Counted from the first letter of the stretch, positions 16,996-26,892 are shown. The stretch is DNA of 64,000 nucleotides from Chryseobacterium sp. OV279 (GCF_900128945.1 NZ_FQUD01000004.1:62001-126000); one strand, 5' to 3'. The notes: a model not told the origin generated them from the letters alone. Numbers and translations are program-made.

Positions 16996-18414
16996 TTAAA
17001 TTCTTTTCTTCACCATTTTGGCTAATTTCTCCAGATCGCTCTCCACTCTATCTGTCCATTCCAGAGCGTAATTCAGACGCATACAGTTCTGGTACTGGTT
17101 GTACTGCGAAAACATCCTTCCCGGCGCAAAATTGATTTTCTGACTCATGGCTTCATCAAATAAATCTTCCGTACAGATCTTTTTATCCAGTTCCAGCCAC
17201 AGCATAAAGCCTCCTTTAGGTTCTGATATTTTGGTGTTATCGGGAAAATATTCTGTCACCGACTTCTGGATCTGAAGATAATTCGCGTATAATTTTTTTC
17301 TGAATGTTCTCAAATGATGATCATACCTTCCGTGCTCGAGAAAATCTGCAATCACATCCGGATAGATGGACGGGCTGCAAACCGTCTGCACCAGCTTCTG
17401 CCGGATCACCTGTTCTTTAAATTTCCCAGGAGCTACCCATCCCACGCGATAACCCGGCGCAAGCGTCTTGGAAACCGATCCTATCCACATCACCAATCCG
17501 GCTTCATCATAGAATTTACAGGGTTTCGGTCTTTCTGCTCCAAAATACAGGTTCCCGTAAATATCGTCTTCAATCAGCGGAACATTATATTTCGTGATCA
17601 GCTTTACCAGCTCTTTTTTATTGTCATCAGGCATCTGAAAGCCTAACGGATTATTAAAATTAGTCACAAAACAGCATGCCGAAAGCGTAGGAATCACTTT
17701 TTTCAGCGCCTCCAGATCCACTCCGTAAATAGGATGGGTAGGAATTTCCACCACCTTCAGTCCCAACTGCTGAATCGCCTGAAGAACCCCGAAATACACC
17801 GGACTTTCCACAGCTACGGAATCTCCCGGCTTCGTTACCGCCATCAGGCAGGTGTACACCGCATTCATCGCTCCGGAGGTGATCACCAGGTCATCTTCCG
17901 AGATCTTCCCTTCCAGTACCAAAGCCCACTTGGCCGATTCTCTGCGCAGATATTCATTTCCCTGCACCGGTTCGTAATCTGTTCCGCTGTCAGTCTTTCT
18001 GTTAATGACATTGATCATCGATTTCTTCAGCTTGGCCAAAGGAAGAAAGCTTTTTCCCGGAATACCCAAAGCGAACTGGGTAACATCATCGGATCCATCA
18101 ATGGTTCCGAACACTTTATCAATAAGAACCTCAGCGGTATTTTCTCTTTCCGCTACTTTCATAGGGGCCACAGACGGCAACGCCAGTTTTCGTTGGGAAC
18201 TCTGGCTCACAAAATAGCCGTATTTAGGACGTGATTCTACCAGCGAACGGCTTTCCAGTTCCATATAAGCCTGTTTTACGGTATTCAGGCTGACATTATA
18301 CAGTTTTTGAGCACTTCTGAGCGAGGGCAGTCTGTCGCCGAACTGCAGGGTATCACTTTTGATCTGCTCCGTGACAGATTTTGCTATTTTTAGGTAGAGA
18401 ACGTCTTTGGACAT
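16996..18414 (-). CDS. MocR-type GntR regulator with aminotransferase domain
   Basis: 472 aa. The N-terminal GntR winged helix (about 1-72) includes GDRLPSLRSAQKLYNVSLNTVKQAY. It is fused to a fold-type I aminotransferase domain (about 110-470) with PLP-site features: ITSGAMNAVY, TNFNNPLGFQMP (Asn/Pro), IEDDIYG (Asp), GSVSKTLAPGYRVGW (Schiff-base Lys in SxxK) and CMRLNYA (substrate Arg). MocR proteins use the aminotransferase domain as an effector sensor. These usually control adjacent, often divergent, genes; here no divergent metabolic partner exists, so the regulon is unclear. Confidence 0.92.
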   Translation of the reverse strand: MSKDVLYLKIAKSVTEQIKSDTLQFGDRLPSLRSAQKLYNVSLNTVKQAYMELESRSLVESRPKYGYFVSQSSQRKLALPSVAPMKVAERENTAEVLIDKVFGTIDGSDDVTQFALGIPGKSFLPLAKLKKSMINVINRKTDSGTDYEPVQGNEYLRRESAKWALVLEGKISEDDLVITSGAMNAVYTCLMAVTKPGDSVAVESPVYFGVLQAIQQLGLKVVEIPTHPIYGVDLEALKKVIPTLSACCFVTNFNNPLGFQMPDDNKKELVKLITKYNVPLIEDDIYGNLYFGAERPKPCKFYDEAGLVMWIGSVSKTLAPGYRVGWVAPGKFKEQVIRQKLVQTVCSPSIYPDVIADFLEHGRYDHHLRTFRKKLYANYLQIQKSVTEYFPDNTKISEPKGGFMLWLELDKKICTEDLFDEAMSQKINFAPGRMFSQYNQYQNCMRLNYALEWTDRVESDLEKLAKMVKKRI

Positions 18415-18456
18415 GTAATCTGGGTTTTATAGTAAATGTACAAATTTCCTCCGGGG

Positions 18457-18822
18457 TTATCCAATGTTCAGCCAGCCTACCATTCTGCTGATGCTGCTTT
18501 TCAGCTGTTCGGGATTTCGGAAATTGGCAGTATTATTTTTTCTGAAATAACTTTCTGCGTGTTGGTTAAAATTTCTTTTCTCAGCATCGGAAAGACGGTC
18601 TTCATAGATCTTAAAAGCAATCTCTCCTTTTTCACTGATCACCAGACTGGCAAACGCCACCACTTCACTCTTCTTCTTAACCAAAAGAAAAGGAACACCG
18701 AAATTCTGATTCAGTTGTCTGAGGGTCTGGGTCTGTAGAAAAAGATTTTTCAGGGCCGGCATATCTGAAATATAAACTTCAGCATAAACAGGCTGATCGT
18801 GGGTTGGTTTTAAGGTTTCCAT
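18457..18822 (-). CDS. Hypothetical protein, 121 aa
   Basis: Not recognised. It is soluble, with mixed alpha/beta character. The central FGVPFLLVKKKSEVVAFASLVISEKGEIAFKIYED (about 41-75) looks like consecutive beta-strands resembling the core of a GNAT-like fold. No acetyl-CoA loop is seen. It lies 42 bp upstream of the MocR gene on the same strand and may be cotranscribed with it. Codon use matches the neighbours, so it is likely a real resident gene. Confidence 0.6.
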   Translation of the reverse strand: METLKPTHDQPVYAEVYISDMPALKNLFLQTQTLRQLNQNFGVPFLLVKKKSEVVAFASLVISEKGEIAFKIYEDRLSDAEKRNFNQHAESYFRKNNTANFRNPEQLKSSISRMVGWLNIG

Positions 18823-18960
18823 ACTATTCTGCTTTACTTCAACAAAATTATGGCGTATTTAAGTTTAGACACAGATACAGAAGTTACTATTATTCTGGGT
18901 ACAGATTATAAAAGAGGTAAGAAGGAAAAAGGAAGAGAAAATTTATTGGTGCTACGCTAT

Positions 18961-18989
18961 CCTTGTCAAGGTTTAAAACCTTGACAAGG
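18961..18989. repeat. REP-like hairpin (AAGGTTT family)
   Basis: CCTTGTCAAGGTTT pairs with AAACCTTGACAAGG with a one-base loop centre. It is related to the hairpins at 7226-7258 and 52712-52742 and lies in a gene-free region, not directly after a gene stop. Confidence 0.65.
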
Positions 18990-18994
18990 ATTCA

Positions 18995-19340
18995 CAAAAA
19001 CTAAAGTGTTTAAAAACTTTTGTGCGTTTTATGGTTGTGTATTTTTTAAACCACAGATTGCGCAGATTTTCACAGATGATTGCGGATCGTTTTTGAAACA
19101 TTAAGATCAGTGAAGGAGGTAAGAATAGTTAAGGGAAAATCTAAAGATTTTTTTAGTTGTAATCCTTAAAGCTAAGCGCACTTAATGATCTTAAAAACTT
19201 AATTCCACTTAATGGTTCAAGTTTTATCCATAAAAATCTCTGATTTTTTTTAAACTTAGGTGTACTTCTTATTCTCAATACTTTACACTTAAAAAAAACT
19301 AACGTGTTTAAAAACTTTTGTCTCTTTTGTGGTTGATTTT
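18995..19340. repeat. Composite dispersed repeat, copy
   Basis: It shares ordered modules with 16480-16985: AAAGTGTTTAAAAACTTTTG, AACATTAAGATCAGTGAAGG, GAAAATCTAAAGATTTTTT, CCACTTAATGGTTCAA and CTTTTGTGGTTGATTTTC. It occupies most of the 770-bp gap 18823-19592. The only open frame in the gap, on the minus strand at 19289-19564, runs across the repeat edge and is very basic, so it is not called. Short direct repeats of TGTACAATGAGTCT lie at about 19410 and 19498. Confidence 0.75.
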
Positions 19341-19536
19341 CTTGTCAAATTCCGGATCGCTTTTTCTGGTTTTATTTTCAGTCCCGGAAGATTCTTTTTT
19401 CTTTGAAGATGCTGTACAATGAGTCTTCCGGGTTTCTTTTTTGTTTTTCCATGACTTTCCGGATATGACGGCGCATTTAGTTTCAGTCTTCCGGGATGTA
19501 CAATGAGTCTCCGGTGATGCTCCGGGTATAAAAAAA

Positions 19537-19572
19537 GACTCTTTTTATATCTCCGGAGATACAAAAAGAGTC
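19537..19572 (-). terminator. 36-bp palindromic terminator
   Basis: GACTCTTTTTATATCTCC and GGAGATACAAAAAGAGTC form an 18-bp stem with one mismatch. It lies 20 bp after the stop of the minus-strand gene ending at 19593, with T-rich sequence on the exit side. Confidence 0.75.
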
Positions 19573-19592
19573 AAAATGAGTTTTCTGATGGT

Positions 19593-20072
19593 TTATTTTG
19601 CGGGAGGAAGGCTGGTGTTTCCCTTTTTACTGAAACGCTGTTTCAGATCTTCGTAGACGGGTTTTGCAGCGGCTACCCCTTTCTCGGCGGCTTCTCTTGC
19701 CGTTCCGTAATAGAGCATCGATGCTACGAGGGATTCACTGCCGGCCAGCATCACGGTATCTTCTATATCAGAAGCCAGCTGGAAGGCCAGGTTTCCGAGC
19801 GGATTAAGGCCTGTAACCACGGCTTCATCTTTGAGGAATTCCGGTTTGTCCATATAGGCAGGGACAAATTCGGGATTGGTTTCAAGGTAGGCTTTTACTT
19901 TCTGTACGGTAGCTACCGTTTTATCGCCCATTTTAAAAAGAGATTTTCTCTGGTCGGCGGTCAGGGCCTGAAGATAGGGCGCTAACAGGGCTCTGGATTC
20001 CTGAAGCTTCTGGGAAACTTCTGTCAGTACGTTTTGAGGAATCTCTACGCTGATTTGATTGTTGGAACTCAT
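19593..20072 (-). CDS. Hypothetical soluble helical protein, 159 aa
   Basis: Not recognised by function. It has no signal peptide or TM segment and is predominantly helical: amphipathic stretches at about 12-60 (VLTEVSQKLQESRALLAPYLQALT) and 95-150. The C-terminal tail is basic and Pro/Ser-rich (KKGNTSLPPAK). It is flanked downstream by a strong palindromic terminator and upstream by a 180-bp gap, so it is probably monocistronic. Confidence 0.65.
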   Translation of the reverse strand: MSSNNQISVEIPQNVLTEVSQKLQESRALLAPYLQALTADQRKSLFKMGDKTVATVQKVKAYLETNPEFVPAYMDKPEFLKDEAVVTGLNPLGNLAFQLASDIEDTVMLAGSESLVASMLYYGTAREAAEKGVAAAKPVYEDLKQRFSKKGNTSLPPAK

Positions 20073-20255
20073 AAAATAATCGTTTGAATTGGTTCCATAA
20101 AAATAAATTATCTGAAGCTCTAAAACCAGCTGAAGGGAAGGAATTTTACAAAATTCACTGAAATGGGGTATATCCTTAAAAAAAGCAGAATGAAATTAAT
20201 TTATCCTAATTATTTATAGAATTTTTTCACTTTTTGTGGTTGGTCTTCTACCCTA

Positions 20256-22019
20256 TCAAATGGTTTTCAGGAACGAGTTCAAATCCGTTTCTTTTCCTAA
20301 GTCCATTTTAGTCTTTATCTTGGTTTTGTAGACCCGGGCGCTTCCTTCGGTGATATTTTCGAGCAGGGAAATTTCTTTGGAAGACAGATCCAGTTTAAAA
20401 TAGACGCAGTATTTCAGGTCCTGCTGGGTAAGCATGGGAAATCTCGCAGAAAGCTTATCGACAAACTGCCTGTTTTCTAAAGAGCTTTCATTGATCAGGT
20501 CATAATTTTTCTTGTCGATCTGAATCAGATTGTTGATCTTAAAAAAAAGATCACTGATGGTCTTTTCCGCATCTGCATTTTTGGATCTTTTTACTTTTTT
20601 GATATGCTCCAGAAATTCCTTCTCCGTTTCTATTTTCAGATTCAGATTCAGGTGGAGGCTGCTGATCTTATCTTCCTGAAGTTTAATGTTGTTCTCCAGA
20701 ATGGTTTTGGTCTTTTGCAGAATTACTTTTTCTTTGACGGCCAGTTCTTTATCTTTTCTGTATTTGTTTCTGATGGTCACAAAAATAAAGAAGAATACAA
20801 TCACCAGTAAGAGTATCAAAACAAACATGAACGTGTTTCTTAATTTCTGATCTTCCAGCGTATGCTCATACCTTTGGTTTATATTTTTAATGATATAATC
20901 ATTAAGCGCATTGGAGACCCGGGAAAAGTTTTTTTCAGAGGCTTCATCCTGCTTTTCATGCAGGCTCATGAGTCTAAAAGACAGTTCCTTTACCTTCGTA
21001 TCATTTCCCACATAGGCGTAATAGGACTGTATAATCTCATCCACCTCAATCTGATTGGCAATATCCTTTAATTTAGGCTCTATGGTATTGATAATATCTA
21101 AAACGCCCTGAATTTTATCGAGTTGGTTTCTGTCTTTATAAATATTGAACAGATACCGGAGACAGACAATGGTTTCATACTGCTGTTCAGGATGGTTCCT
21201 GTAAAATTCAAGCTGGGTCAGCAACGTTTGTTCAGCTTCCGCATATTCTTTAAGCTTATACTGATAATATCCTTTATCTACTTTTACCTTAGCAAGGAAA
21301 TAGACCACCTCAAGTTTCGGTTTTGGAATGTTTTCCAGAATTTTAACGGCTGTCTCCAATTCCTGTACAGCCTTGTCCATCTGGTTCATTTTATCATAGC
21401 ACATCGCAAAATTATTATGCATAGAAGCTATATACAGCTGATCCTTTTTCGCATCATGTATTTTCAATGCTTTACCAAAGTAAATGATGGCATTTTTATA
21501 GTCCTTTGCATTATAATACAGCCTTCCTTTAAAATGATAGAGATGGGGCAGAAAATACCTTCCCCCCGATTGTTCTTCTGCGGCTATGGCTTTATCCAGA
21601 AACTGCATCGCAAGCTTTGGAGAATTCTTTTCAAATTTAACGGCAAGATTAAAATTGCATGATGCCGTTACAAAACGGTATTGTCCGTTACTAAGCTTCA
21701 GCAGGTCATAAACAATGGGGAGCTGGTACAGTCCCAGAACGTCTGATGATTTGCCGGTATTTTTTAAATCTACAAATGATTCTGTATATCTGCTGCTGAT
21801 CAGAAATTTTTTATCTCCGGTTTCATTATATTTTTTAAGCTCTTCTGCAACGCGGGCTCTGATCTCTCCGGGCTTATCCAATCTGGCACCTCCCCACTCC
21901 GCTAACTTTTGAAAATAATCATAATCATCTTCTCTGGAAGTGCTGCATGACAGCACAAAAGTCAGAAAAAACACTAAAGTCATCATGGGAACAAGGCCCC
22001 GAAGTATATTATTTTTCAT
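20256..22019 (-). CDS. Membrane-anchored TPR protein with C-terminal HTH (sensor-regulator)
   Basis: 587 aa. A signal with lipobox-like FVLSC (C25) is followed by TPR repeats (about 100-370; AIIYFGKALKIHDAKKDQLY, MDKAVQELETAVKILE), one TM helix (about 395-420) and a coiled coil (about 425-490). The C-terminal region (about 520-587) contains LTQQDLKYCVYFKLDLSSKEISLLENITEGSARVYKTKIKTK, a LuxR-like HTH. This architecture suggests extracytoplasmic sensing coupled to DNA binding. It is divergent from the 1172-aa surface protein gene, a good candidate target. The presence of both a lipobox and a TM helix is odd; N-terminal cleavage is uncertain. Confidence 0.82.
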   Translation of the reverse strand: MKNNILRGLVPMMTLVFFLTFVLSCSTSREDDYDYFQKLAEWGGARLDKPGEIRARVAEELKKYNETGDKKFLISSRYTESFVDLKNTGKSSDVLGLYQLPIVYDLLKLSNGQYRFVTASCNFNLAVKFEKNSPKLAMQFLDKAIAAEEQSGGRYFLPHLYHFKGRLYYNAKDYKNAIIYFGKALKIHDAKKDQLYIASMHNNFAMCYDKMNQMDKAVQELETAVKILENIPKPKLEVVYFLAKVKVDKGYYQYKLKEYAEAEQTLLTQLEFYRNHPEQQYETIVCLRYLFNIYKDRNQLDKIQGVLDIINTIEPKLKDIANQIEVDEIIQSYYAYVGNDTKVKELSFRLMSLHEKQDEASEKNFSRVSNALNDYIIKNINQRYEHTLEDQKLRNTFMFVLILLLVIVFFFIFVTIRNKYRKDKELAVKEKVILQKTKTILENNIKLQEDKISSLHLNLNLKIETEKEFLEHIKKVKRSKNADAEKTISDLFFKINNLIQIDKKNYDLINESSLENRQFVDKLSARFPMLTQQDLKYCVYFKLDLSSKEISLLENITEGSARVYKTKIKTKMDLGKETDLNSFLKTI

Positions 22020-22467
22020 GAGGGAGCATCAATATCAGGTTAATAAAAATTTTTCAAAATATTGTGAATTAAAAAATATAAGCTAAAAAAGCATAATACT
22101 CAACAATTACCAATTATCATACCACATCCTGACAAAGTATTCGCTATTTCATTTCATTTTATGTTTAAAAAGCACAAAATAGGTCCATAAAAATTACTTT
22201 ATTTTTTCATTTCATTTATTTAAAATGTTAAAAAACACCCCGTAAATTGTTTTTTACTTAAAATTTAACCGCCTTTTTTTGAAATTCTTAAAGTTAACAG
22301 CTTTAAAAATTCAAAAAACTGAAAATCAACACATTGCCATTCTCAAATATAACAAAATTAACGCAAAAAACCGACACCCATTAACAAGTAGTTAACCAAA
22401 ATATGGGATGAGCTGATATCGCCTGCTCTACATTTGTCAAAAAATTATTCAAAAAAATACTAAACAA
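22020..22467. promoter_or_regulatory. Divergent AT-rich regulatory gap with motif TTAACAAGTAGTTAAC
   Basis: A 448-bp very AT-rich gap between the TPR-HTH regulator and the surface protein gene, with no ORF. The motif at 22381-22396 is 87 bp before the ATG. A near-identical TTAACAAGTATTTAAC lies 83 bp before the second surface protein gene. This shared spacing suggests a common promoter-proximal regulatory site. Confidence 0.45.
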
Positions 22468-25400
22468 ATGAAAAAGATTATTTTACCCATTGTCGCTGCT
22501 GTGTCCTCTATGGCACTGCACGTCCATGCACAGGTAGGTGTAAATACCGACAAGCCTACCTCTACTTTTGATATCACCGCAAAGAATGCTACAGGGACCA
22601 CCAAGAATGTAGACGGTCTTCTTATTCCAAGAGTAGACCGGGAGAGAGCACAGAATATGTCTTCGGTACCCACCTCTACTTTGATCTACATCAACAGTGC
22701 GGCTACAGGATCCCAGACCGGAACAGCCATTAACATTGATGCGGCAGGCTACTACTATTACAACGGCACCGCCTGGACGAAACTTACCTCTACAGGATCC
22801 AACAACATCTACAATACCGATGGAACGCTTACCGGAAACAGAATTGTTACCCAGGGAACCAATACCATTGCCTTCAATGGGTCTGCCGTGAATGCTTTCT
22901 CTGTAGATGGAACTACACTTTCTGTAGATGCTGCGAATAACAGAGTCGGGATAGGAACCACTACACCCAATGCACCTTTACAGTTAGTCAATGGACTAGG
23001 CAATCGTAAAATAATACTGCATGAAGGAGCTAATAACGATAATGAATTTTATGGATTCGGGATTAACGACTATACCCTGCGTTATCAGTCCGGTGCCAAT
23101 CATGTATTCTATGCAGGTACCGGACCAACATCTTCCACTGAATTGTTTCGTGTGAATGGAGACGGAAACGTGGCGGTAGGTACCTCTACCCCGCAAAAAA
23201 AATTCCACGTAAACGGCACCGCTCAGTTCACTAATGAAATCAATGTGGGAGGAACTGCAACGACTGTGGGAAGTCCAGGTACTGCTGGGCAGGTACTTAC
23301 TTCTGCGGGAGTAGGAGCCGCGCCTACATGGACCACTCCGGCAGTGGCAACCAGCACCAATATCTATAATGCAGACGGGACCCTTACCGGAAACAGAACC
23401 GTAGCGCAGGGCGCTAATACCATTGCCTTCAATGGTACCGCTGTTAATGCTTTTTCTGTAGACGGAGGTACACTTTCTGTGGACGCGGCTAATGACAGGG
23501 TAGGTATAGGAAAAACGGCACCTCAGTTCTTATTGGATTTAGGGAATCAGGAAGGTAAAAAGATCTCTCTTTATAATGACAGCGGATCCAATTTCTGGGG
23601 ATTCGGTCTGGGAAACAATGCGTTGGATCTTTATACCGCCAATAATAAGCTCATGACCCTTGGGACAACCAACGTAGGGATAGGAACCAGTACTCCACAG
23701 AAAAAACTTCACGTAGACGGAGATCTCCAGATTACCAAAGAACTAAATGTGGGAGGAAGCGGAAATGTGGCAGGAAGCGCCGGTACAGCAGGACAAATCC
23801 TTACCTCTGCCGGAGCAGGAGCAGCCCCTACATGGACCACTCCGGCAGCCGTAACCAGCACCAATATCTATAATGCAGACGGGACCCTTACCGGAAACAG
23901 AACCGTAACGCAAGGGGCTAATACTTTAGCTTTTAATGGCACCGCTGTCAATGCATTCTCTGTAGATGGAACTACACTTTCAGTAGATGCTGCCAATAAC
24001 AGAGTCGGTATAGGAACAAACACCCCGACTGCTCAATTGCAGCTAAGTAATACAACCGCAAACAGGAAGATAGCGTTGTTCGACAACCTTGACAATGACA
24101 ATCAATTTTATGGTTTTGGAGTCAATAGTTTCTTATTACGCTACCAGACCGGTGGTGCAGCAGCGGACCATGGCTTTTTCTCCGGAATTGATAAAGATTC
24201 TTCTAAAGAGCTTATGAGGATCAAAGGAGACGGAAATGTAGGGATCGGAACTTCTACCCCTCAAAAAATGTTTCATGTGACCGGAGCTTCACAGTTCGGG
24301 AATGAGATTAATGTGGGCGGAACTGCAACTACTATAGGAAGCCCGGGTACAGCAGGACAAATCCTTACCTCTGCAGGAGCAGGTGCTGCGCCTACATGGA
24401 CCACTCCGGCAGTGGTAACCAGCACCAATATCTATAATGCAGACGGTACCCTGACCGGAAACAGAATTGTAACGCAAGGGGCTAATACTTTGGCCTTTAA
24501 TGGTACCGCTGTCAATGCTTTCTCTGTAGATGGAACTACACTTTCAGTAGATGCTGCGAATAACAGAGTAGGTATAGGAACCGACAAGCCGAATGCCCCC
24601 TTACAGTTAGCCAATGGACTAGGCAATCGTAAAATAGTACTGCACGAAGGAGCTAATAACGATAATGAATTTTATGGATTCGGGATTAACGACTATACCC
24701 TGCGTTATCAGTCCGGCGCTAATCATGTATTCTATGCAGGTACCGGACCAACATCTTCCACTGAACTGTTTCGTGTGAATGGAGACGGAAACGTTGCGGT
24801 AGGCACCTCTACTCCACAAAAAAAATTCCATGTCAACGGAACCGCTCAGTTCACTAATGAGATCAATGTGGGGGGAACTGCAACGACTGTGGGAAGTCCA
24901 GGTACTGCCGGGCAGGTACTTACTTCTGCGGGAGTAGGAGCCGCGCCCACATGGACCACTCCGGCAGTGGCAACCAGCACCAATATCTATAATACAGACG
25001 GTACCCTTAACGGAAACAGAACCGTAACACAGGGAGCCAATACCCTTGCTTTTGCAGGAACCGGAAATGTAGGAGTAGGGGTCACAAATCCCGTACAAAA
25101 ACTAAGCGTGGTGGGCGGAAACGACGCTACTCCCTATAGTGGTATTGCTTCATTTCTTCCTTCAAACACTACCCAGGGAGTCGGGATAGGATGGTCAGGA
25201 ATTCAAAAGATCGGTTCTATGGCTAATGCAGATTTGACTGTTGATGCTAAAGGAACCGGAAACATTGCCCTTCAAACGCAAGCCACAGGAAATGTAGGGA
25301 TCGGAACTACAGCTCCTGCTGCTAAACTTCATGTGAACGGAACCGCCCAGTTTAATAATGAGATTAAAGTAGGTGCATCCGGAAACGCAGGAACCACAGG

Positions 25401-25986
25401 GCAGGTCCTAATATCTAACGGTGCAGGAGCCGCTCCGAAATGGGGAACTATTGCTGATGTAACGCCTACCTCTACAGGAAGTGTACTGGTAGTAGACGGT
25501 AAGTTTATCATTGCTCAGGAAATATCTGTGCAGATGACCGGTGATTTCACCTCTACCGGATCAGGTCCCGCCGCTATCGGAAACCTGACGAACGAAATTA
25601 TAGATAACGAAAACAGGTTTAACGGAACCGCCTCAGGCAACTCATTTACAGTAGGTGCAAACGGAACTTACCAGCTCACCATGAACGCATCCCTTACCGA
25701 TGTCGGTACGGACCTTAATCCTGTTATAGGGATATTTGATGATACCACAAACCAATGGATTGCCCGTGTTAATGACCAATACAAATCTACCGGTAGTCCT
25801 GGTGTTCCCAAACTGCAGACGTACACCCTGATCGTAGCCTTTCCATTGGTAACCACTCATACCTACTCATTCAGACAGGCCACTCCAACAGGAACCATTA
25901 CCGTGAAAAGTCATAGTACGGCGTATACAACGCCTGACAATATTTCTGCTCCTTTTACCCAAATGTCTCTGAAAAGACTGAAGTAA
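22468..25986 (+). CDS. Large repetitive phage-fibre-like surface protein (1172 aa)
   Basis: A signal peptide (about 1-21, ending VHAQ) is followed by a conserved head GVNTDKPTSTFDI and LLIPRVDRERAQ. Five reiterated units then each start NIYNxDGTLxGNR (nt about 22805, 23359, 23860, 24424 and 24979). Units contain VGIGTxxP, tail-fibre-like KxFHVxGxxQFxNEINVGG and GTAGQxLTSAGxGAAPTW. The last about 150 residues (DVTPTSTGSVLV onward) look like a C1q/TNF-type jelly roll. The beta-prism style repeats and Gly/Thr/Asn richness fit a secreted trimeric fibre or adhesin. Units 1 and 4 are nearly identical at DNA level. Its paralog is at 27852. The role is unknown. Confidence 0.8.
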   Translation: MKKIILPIVAAVSSMALHVHAQVGVNTDKPTSTFDITAKNATGTTKNVDGLLIPRVDRERAQNMSSVPTSTLIYINSAATGSQTGTAINIDAAGYYYYNGTAWTKLTSTGSNNIYNTDGTLTGNRIVTQGTNTIAFNGSAVNAFSVDGTTLSVDAANNRVGIGTTTPNAPLQLVNGLGNRKIILHEGANNDNEFYGFGINDYTLRYQSGANHVFYAGTGPTSSTELFRVNGDGNVAVGTSTPQKKFHVNGTAQFTNEINVGGTATTVGSPGTAGQVLTSAGVGAAPTWTTPAVATSTNIYNADGTLTGNRTVAQGANTIAFNGTAVNAFSVDGGTLSVDAANDRVGIGKTAPQFLLDLGNQEGKKISLYNDSGSNFWGFGLGNNALDLYTANNKLMTLGTTNVGIGTSTPQKKLHVDGDLQITKELNVGGSGNVAGSAGTAGQILTSAGAGAAPTWTTPAAVTSTNIYNADGTLTGNRTVTQGANTLAFNGTAVNAFSVDGTTLSVDAANNRVGIGTNTPTAQLQLSNTTANRKIALFDNLDNDNQFYGFGVNSFLLRYQTGGAAADHGFFSGIDKDSSKELMRIKGDGNVGIGTSTPQKMFHVTGASQFGNEINVGGTATTIGSPGTAGQILTSAGAGAAPTWTTPAVVTSTNIYNADGTLTGNRIVTQGANTLAFNGTAVNAFSVDGTTLSVDAANNRVGIGTDKPNAPLQLANGLGNRKIVLHEGANNDNEFYGFGINDYTLRYQSGANHVFYAGTGPTSSTELFRVNGDGNVAVGTSTPQKKFHVNGTAQFTNEINVGGTATTVGSPGTAGQVLTSAGVGAAPTWTTPAVATSTNIYNTDGTLNGNRTVTQGANTLAFAGTGNVGVGVTNPVQKLSVVGGNDATPYSGIASFLPSNTTQGVGIGWSGIQKIGSMANADLTVDAKGTGNIALQTQATGNVGIGTTAPAAKLHVNGTAQFNNEIKVGASGNAGTTGQVLISNGAGAAPKWGTIADVTPTSTGSVLVVDGKFIIAQEISVQMTGDFTSTGSGPAAIGNLTNEIIDNENRFNGTASGNSFTVGANGTYQLTMNASLTDVGTDLNPVIGIFDDTTNQWIARVNDQYKSTGSPGVPKLQTYTLIVAFPLVTTHTYSFRQATPTGTITVKSHSTAYTTPDNISAPFTQMSLKRLK

Positions 25987-26031
25987 TTCATCTACCGCAG
26001 ATAAGATTTTAAAAACACAAATGAAAAATCA

Positions 26032-26081
26032 GACTTCAGCCGGGCGCATTGAAATTTCCCTGTTCCAAAGCCCGGCGGGTC
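26032..26081 (+). terminator. Terminator after the 1172-aa surface protein gene
   Basis: A GCCGGGC stem (26039-26045) pairs with GCCCGGC (26070-26076), with outer GAC/GTC pairing. TTTTATT follows. It lies 46 bp after the stop. Confidence 0.7.
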
Positions 26082-26105
26082 TTTTATTAAAAAAAACTTT
26101 TTTCT

Positions 26106-26549
26106 ATGCATAATTTTAAAGACATACATATTGGACAGCTGATTGAGCAGAGGGCTAAAGAGATGGCTACAGATCCGGTGCGTATGTGTGCTTTTCTAAA
26201 ATGCACAGAGGAAGATATTGAAAACACCTACCGTTCCAAAAGCCTGGACAGTGCCCTGCTGCTGCGCTGGAGCAAACTTCTGGAATATGATTTTTTCAGA
26301 ATCTACTCCCACCATCTCATCTTATATGCTCCCCCTACATCCAGCCTTTCCACGACTGAAAGAGCGAAAAAAACACCGGCTCTCCCTGAATTCAGAAAAA
26401 ACATCTACACCATAGAGATCATAGAATTTATACTGGAACAGATAAAATCCGGAACCAAAACAAGGCAGGAAGTGATCAAAGAATACCGGATTCCCAAGAC
26501 CACGCTTTATAAGTGGATCATTAAATACAGGAAGGAGGAACAGGACTGA
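26106..26549 (+). CDS. Small protein with C-terminal transposase-like HTH (147 aa)
   Basis: The N-terminal part (about 8-70) is helical and HTH-like: IGQLIEQRAKEMATDPVRMCAFLKCTEEDIENTY. The C-terminal (about 98-145) is a clear homeodomain-like HTH of the IS3 OrfA/HTH_28 type, with TRQEVIKEYRIPKTTLYKWIIKYRKEEQD. No DDE transposase domain or terminal repeat is nearby, so it is probably a DNA-binding protein, not a working transposase. It follows the surface gene terminator and precedes a small ORF and a second HTH ORF in the same direction. Confidence 0.65.
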   Translation: MHNFKDIHIGQLIEQRAKEMATDPVRMCAFLKCTEEDIENTYRSKSLDSALLLRWSKLLEYDFFRIYSHHLILYAPPTSSLSTTERAKKTPALPEFRKNIYTIEIIEFILEQIKSGTKTRQEVIKEYRIPKTTLYKWIIKYRKEEQD

Positions 26550-26670
26550 GGGGGTTTGAGAGTCTGAGAGTTTGAGGGTTTTGGAGTGGACTGAAAGTGA
26601 GCGATGGATGAAGGAGCACTATAAGCCTGGCGCGGATGTAAAAACACGATATCATTTAAAAAACACATGT

Positions 26671-26892
26671 ATGAAAATTTCCTATTCTGAACTGATCGGC
26701 ATGACCAAGAATGAACTGCTGAACACCATGGGGGATGATTTTAATTTCTATCCCGATGCTGTCTGGATCTATCTTCTGGACAAAAATTTCCTGGGGAGAA
26801 AAACATTCCTTATCGTCCGTTTTGACCAAAACATCATCGTAAAAACAGAAATTAAAAAAGCCTATGGAAACATTAAACAAACCCGATTATAA
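26671..26892 (+). CDS. Small conserved protein, paralog of the 30661 gene (73 aa)
   Basis: Start chosen at 26671 because MKISYSELIGMTKNELLNTMG aligns with MKIQYNDLPGKTKKEVIELLG of the 30661-30876 protein. The upstream in-frame extension is low-complexity repeat. The two share DxFNFYPDxxWIYLLxxNFxGRKTxLxxxF and end with a KxYG motif. Function unknown; the WIYLL core suggests a compact alpha/beta fold. Its 3' end overlaps the next HTH gene by 29 bp, implying translational coupling. Confidence 0.65.
   Translation: MKISYSELIGMTKNELLNTMGDDFNFYPDAVWIYLLDKNFLGRKTFLIVRFDQNIIVKTEIKKAYGNIKQTRL

Noticed and set aside
19289..19564. Minus-strand 91-aa open frame
   Set aside because: Highly basic, low-complexity, spans a dispersed repeat edge and short direct repeats, and covers the palindromic terminator; not protein-like.
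22800..25060. Regular direct repeats resembling a CRISPR or satellite array
   Set aside because: The repeats are 500-560 bp, stay in one reading frame and encode a signal-bearing repetitive protein; there are no short repeats with unique spacers.
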